This document shows positions 61,952 to 64,000 of a DNA stretch of 64,000 nt, piece after piece. Numbering within the stretch: the first letter of the stretch is position 1; each line of letters begins with the position of its first letter. The notes under the pieces are model-generated. The model saw only the letters and a program-made list of their open reading frames with translations. It was not told where the DNA came from and ran no database searches. Location: positions 1-64,000 of the forward strand of contig NZ_VWPY01000020.1 of NCBI RefSeq assembly GCF_011839805.1, read 5' to 3'. Position numbers and translations under genes: made by a program. The stretch is from Kineococcus rubinsiae (lineage in GTDB: Bacteria > Actinomycetota > Actinomycetes > Actinomycetales > Kineococcaceae).

Positions 61952-63172
61952 TCAGCCGAACAACCGCTCGCTCGCCAGGCGCGCGCCGTCGCTCAGCGCC
62001 GCGAGCTTGGCCACGGCGATCTGCGGGTGGATGCGCCCGCCCAGACCGCAGTCGGTCGAGGCGATGACGTTCTCCGCACCGACGACGGACGCGAAGCGCT
62101 CGATCCGGTCGGCGACGAGCTCGGGGTGCTCGACGACGTTCGTGGCGTGGCTCACGATCCCCGGCACGATCTTCTTGCCCGCGGGCAGGGGCAGGTCCTT
62201 CCACACCTTCCACTCGTGCTCGTGCCGCGCGTTGGCCGCCTCGAAGGAGTAGGCGCCGGCGTCGATCTCGAGCATGACGTCGGCGATGTGGCGGAACTCC
62301 ACGTCCGTCGTGTGCGGGCCGTGCCAGCTGCCCCAGCACAGGTGGAAGCGGACCCGGTCGGTGTCCAGGCCGCGCAGGGCGTGGTTCAGCGCCTCGACCC
62401 GGATGCGGGTGAACGCCCGGTAGTCCTCGATCGAGGGTTCGGGGTTGATCTGGTCGTAGTTCTCGGCGATCGAGGGGTCGTCGACCTGGAGGGTCAGGCC
62501 GGCGTCCAGCACCGCGCGGTACTCCTCGCGCAGCACGTCGGCCCAGGCCCAGATGTGCTCCTCCTCGGTGGCGTAGTGCCGGTTGGAGATGCGCGCACCG
62601 CTGCCCGGGGAGAGCGAGGTGATGAAACCCTCCTCCAGCCCCGCGGCCGCCAGCCCCGCCTTGAGGTTGGCGATGTCGGAGGCGATCGCCTCCTGACCCA
62701 CGTAGGACAGCGGCCCCGTCGTCGCCGGGAACGCCGTGGCGTTCTTCCCCGTGGAGATGCCGGACGTCGGGTCGGTGTAGGCGTCGCGGAAGGTCGTCCA
62801 GTCGCGCCGGTCGGGGAAGCTGGTCAGCCGCACGTGCCCGGGCTCGGAGCGGACCACCGGCTGGGCGAAGAGGTCCTCCCCCGTGACGGTCAGCCCCGCC
62901 ACGCGCTGGAACGAGTACGACCACCAGGCGCCGTAGTCCACCGCGCTGGTCATGGCCTTGCCGTACTCGCCGTCCCCGACGACCGTCACCCCCAGCGCGG
63001 CCTGCCGTACGACGAGGTCGACGACCGCGTCGGTGAGGAGGCCGTCGAACTCCGGGGTGCGTTCCAGCGTGAGGCCGTCGGCGGCGAGGGTGCGGGCGTC
63101 GTTCGCGGCGATGAGCTCGGGCGTGCGGGGCAGGCTGCCCGCGTGGGTGACGGGGACCTGGCGGCGGCTCAC
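61952..63172 (-). CDS. Cobalamin-independent methionine-synthase-II-family methyltransferase
   Basis: 406 residues equivalent to the C-terminal catalytic half of MetE. The zinc ligands are present: RVRFHLCWGSWHG (His and Cys), AYSFEAANARHEHEW (Glu) and ASTDCGLGGRIHPQIA (Cys). The N-terminus reads VTHAGSLPRTPEL. Members such as YxjG/YxjH use methyl donors other than polyglutamyl-folate to methylate homocysteine; some act on sulfonium or other thiol substrates. GTG 63172 has a GAGGAGA site. No SAM aptamer lies on this strand, but the divergent riboflavin kinase has one. Confidence 0.88.
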   Translation of the reverse strand: MSRRQVPVTHAGSLPRTPELIAANDARTLAADGLTLERTPEFDGLLTDAVVDLVVRQAALGVTVVGDGEYGKAMTSAVDYGAWWSYSFQRVAGLTVTGEDLFAQPVVRSEPGHVRLTSFPDRRDWTTFRDAYTDPTSGISTGKNATAFPATTGPLSYVGQEAIASDIANLKAGLAAAGLEEGFITSLSPGSGARISNRHYATEEEHIWAWADVLREEYRAVLDAGLTLQVDDPSIAENYDQINPEPSIEDYRAFTRIRVEALNHALRGLDTDRVRFHLCWGSWHGPHTTDVEFRHIADVMLEIDAGAYSFEAANARHEHEWKVWKDLPLPAGKKIVPGIVSHATNVVEHPELVADRIERFASVVGAENVIASTDCGLGGRIHPQIAVAKLAALSDGARLASERLFG

Positions 63173-63414
63173 GGGATGCGTCTCCTCGGAGGTGGTTCGG
63201 GTTGCGCGCGAGCACGTCGCGCGGAGGTCCGCCGCGGGAGGGGCGGCTCCCGCGCGCGGCACGGGGACGACGGGCCGGGTCTGTCGGCCGGTCTGGGAGG
63301 TGCTGCCAGCGTAGGCCACACCCGCCGGGCGCGGCCCGTCGTGCTCCTCCCCCCGCCCGCTCCGTGCCGGTCCGCGTCTTGACCGTGCTGCGGTCCTCTG
63401 CCACCCTCGGCAAC
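63173..63414. other. Divergent intergenic region between MetE-like and riboswitch/kinase genes
   Basis: About 240 bp with a minus-strand TACGCT box near 63311-63316 that may start the MetE-like transcript and a plus-strand TTGACC for the kinase. No aptamer is visible on the minus strand and no small ORF with a ribosome site was found. Confidence 0.4.
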
Positions 63415-63530
63415 GGTCATGAGTGCCGACGGAGAGCCCCGGCTCGTCGGCCGGCAACCCTCCTGCTGCGTGGGGTGCCCCGGGTGAGGACCAGGCCTGC
63501 AGGGTTCCCTGCCGGCAAGGCAGAGCTCCC
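63415..63530 (+). promoter_or_regulatory. SAM-IV-type riboswitch upstream of riboflavin kinase
   Basis: GGTCATGAGTGCCGACGGAG, GCCCCGGCTCGTCGG, CCGGCAACCCTCC, GTGGGGTGCCCCGGGTGAGG, ACCAGGCCTGCAGG and GGCAAGG reproduce every core element of the two aptamers near 54.6-55.0 kb, with covarying stem changes (CCGACG/CGTCGG for CCAGC/GCTGG). A TTGACC (63379-63384) lies upstream as -35; the -10 is weak. Only 27 nt separate the aptamer from the kinase start. Confidence 0.9.
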
Positions 63531-63557
63531 GCGCGGAGCCCGAGACGAGGACACGAC

Positions 63558-64000
63558 GTGGTCGACACCTTCCCCGAACAGCGCACTCCCCTCCTGACGG
63601 TGCGCGGCGTCGTCGAGCACGGCGACGAACGCGGCCGGACCCTGGGTTTCCCCACCGCCAACGTCCCCGTCACCGGGGTGGTCGTGCACGACGGCGTCTG
63701 GGCGGGGACAGTGCAGGTCGACCCCCGCTCGGACGGCCCCGTGCACGTGGCCGCGGTCTCGGTGGGGCACCGCCCCACGTACTACGGCCGCGAGGGCGTG
63801 CGGTTGCTGGAGGCGAACCTGCTGGACTTCGACGGCGACCTCTACGACCGCGAGGTCCTGGTCACGCTGCACGAGCGGCTGCGGCCCCAGCGGCGGTTCG
63901 CGGGTTCCGACGACCTCGTCCGGCAGCTGCGCGACGACGTCGCGGCGACGCGGGCCTGGGCCCGCTCCCACGCCGCGGGGCGGGTCGTCACCCCCGCCTA
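63558..64000 (+). CDS. Stand-alone riboflavin kinase (FMN-forming), 3' end at window edge
   Basis: Phosphorylates riboflavin to FMN. 147 codons are visible, then TA at the last two bases, probably the first two of a stop. Signatures: VRGVVEHGDERGRTLGFPTAN (GRTLGFPTAN is the flavokinase ATP/Mg loop), GVWAGTVQV, VSVGHRPTYYG, LLEANLLDFDGDLYDREVLV. The FAD-synthetase half of RibF is absent, unlike the usual bacterial fusion, so this is an extra, dedicated kinase. GTG 63558 follows GAGGACACGAC. It sits behind a SAM riboswitch, so FMN supply here answers to SAM level. Confidence 0.85.
   Translation, partial: MVDTFPEQRTPLLTVRGVVEHGDERGRTLGFPTANVPVTGVVVHDGVWAGTVQVDPRSDGPVHVAAVSVGHRPTYYGREGVRLLEANLLDFDGDLYDREVLVTLHERLRPQRRFAGSDDLVRQLRDDVAATRAWARSHAAGRVVTPA

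Noticed and set aside
63558-64000. Bifunctional RibF (riboflavin kinase/FAD synthetase)
   Set aside because: The N-terminal nucleotidyltransferase half is missing and the region upstream is a riboswitch, so only the kinase domain is encoded.

Overview
The window looks like chromosomal DNA from a high-GC (well above 70% by eye) actinobacterium. The gene complement, the abundant GTG starts, the missing U-tracts after terminator hairpins, and the RamB-, IdeR- and ergothioneine-type genes fit Kineosporiaceae (Kineococcus-like). That genus is an inference from protein character; no marker gene was compared. There are no insertion sequences, prophage genes, CRISPR arrays or rRNA genes. One tRNA is present.

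Layout. 1-1135: a sigma-factor 3' portion on + and an egtA gene on -, both cut off at the same point near 209, so this is a deletion scar or an assembly chimera. 1290-6824: a RamB/ScfR-type regulator divergent from GTP-PEP carboxykinase, a quinone-oxidoreductase-like protein and acyl-CoA thioesterase II. 7023-14625: an NCS1 permease with a zinc-finger-like tail, the urease operon ureABCFGD, and a PRISE-type enone reductase overlapping ureD. 14655-19744: a diguanylate cyclase, an acyltransferase-like protein, a Gfo/Idh/MocA oxidoreductase, a stress-type SDR and a degenerate mannose-6-phosphate-isomerase-like protein. 19856-22545: a ureohydrolase overlapping a tryptophan/arginine-2-monooxygenase-type flavoprotein. 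22798-35926: a small secreted protein, an LLM oxidoreductase, EttA, tRNA-Arg, a PAS protein, a Ser/Thr dehydratase, a TreS-like GH13 enzyme, MurQ, an S4 protein and a fused asymmetric ABC exporter. 36065-42575: an HNH nuclease with a leader, a c-di-AMP-riboswitch-controlled NlpC/P60 hydrolase, IdeR, photolyase, and an LGFP protein divergent from a LysR regulator. 42594-46078: an SDR, an MFS exporter with a structured RNA upstream, and a 6PGDH-like dehydrogenase. 46291-51977: nrtR-nadA-nadB-nadC-cysteine desulfurase. 51984-56462: two MFS carriers and a DszC/SfnB-type monooxygenase around a divergent pair of SAM riboswitches. 56587-64000: a DHFR-like protein, a 2H phosphoesterase, a membrane protein, a large S8 protease, a CopC protein, a MetE-like methyltransferase, and a stand-alone riboflavin kinase under a third SAM riboswitch.

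How the genes work together. The clearest theme is sulfur and SAM economy. Three related SAM-IV-type aptamers sit in front of a flavin monooxygenase of the organosulfur-scavenging type, an MFS carrier and, unexpectedly, a riboflavin kinase, next to a MetE-type methyltransferase. Low SAM would therefore be expected to raise organosulfur uptake, oxidation and FMN supply together. A second theme is nitrogen: arginine 2-monooxygenase-like plus guanidinobutyrase-like enzymes would yield urea, and urease and an NCS1 carrier lie nearby. NAD synthesis is a compact operon behind its own NUDIX-type regulator. Many genes carry a TANNNT box 6-8 nt before the start codon, which suggests leaderless transcripts.
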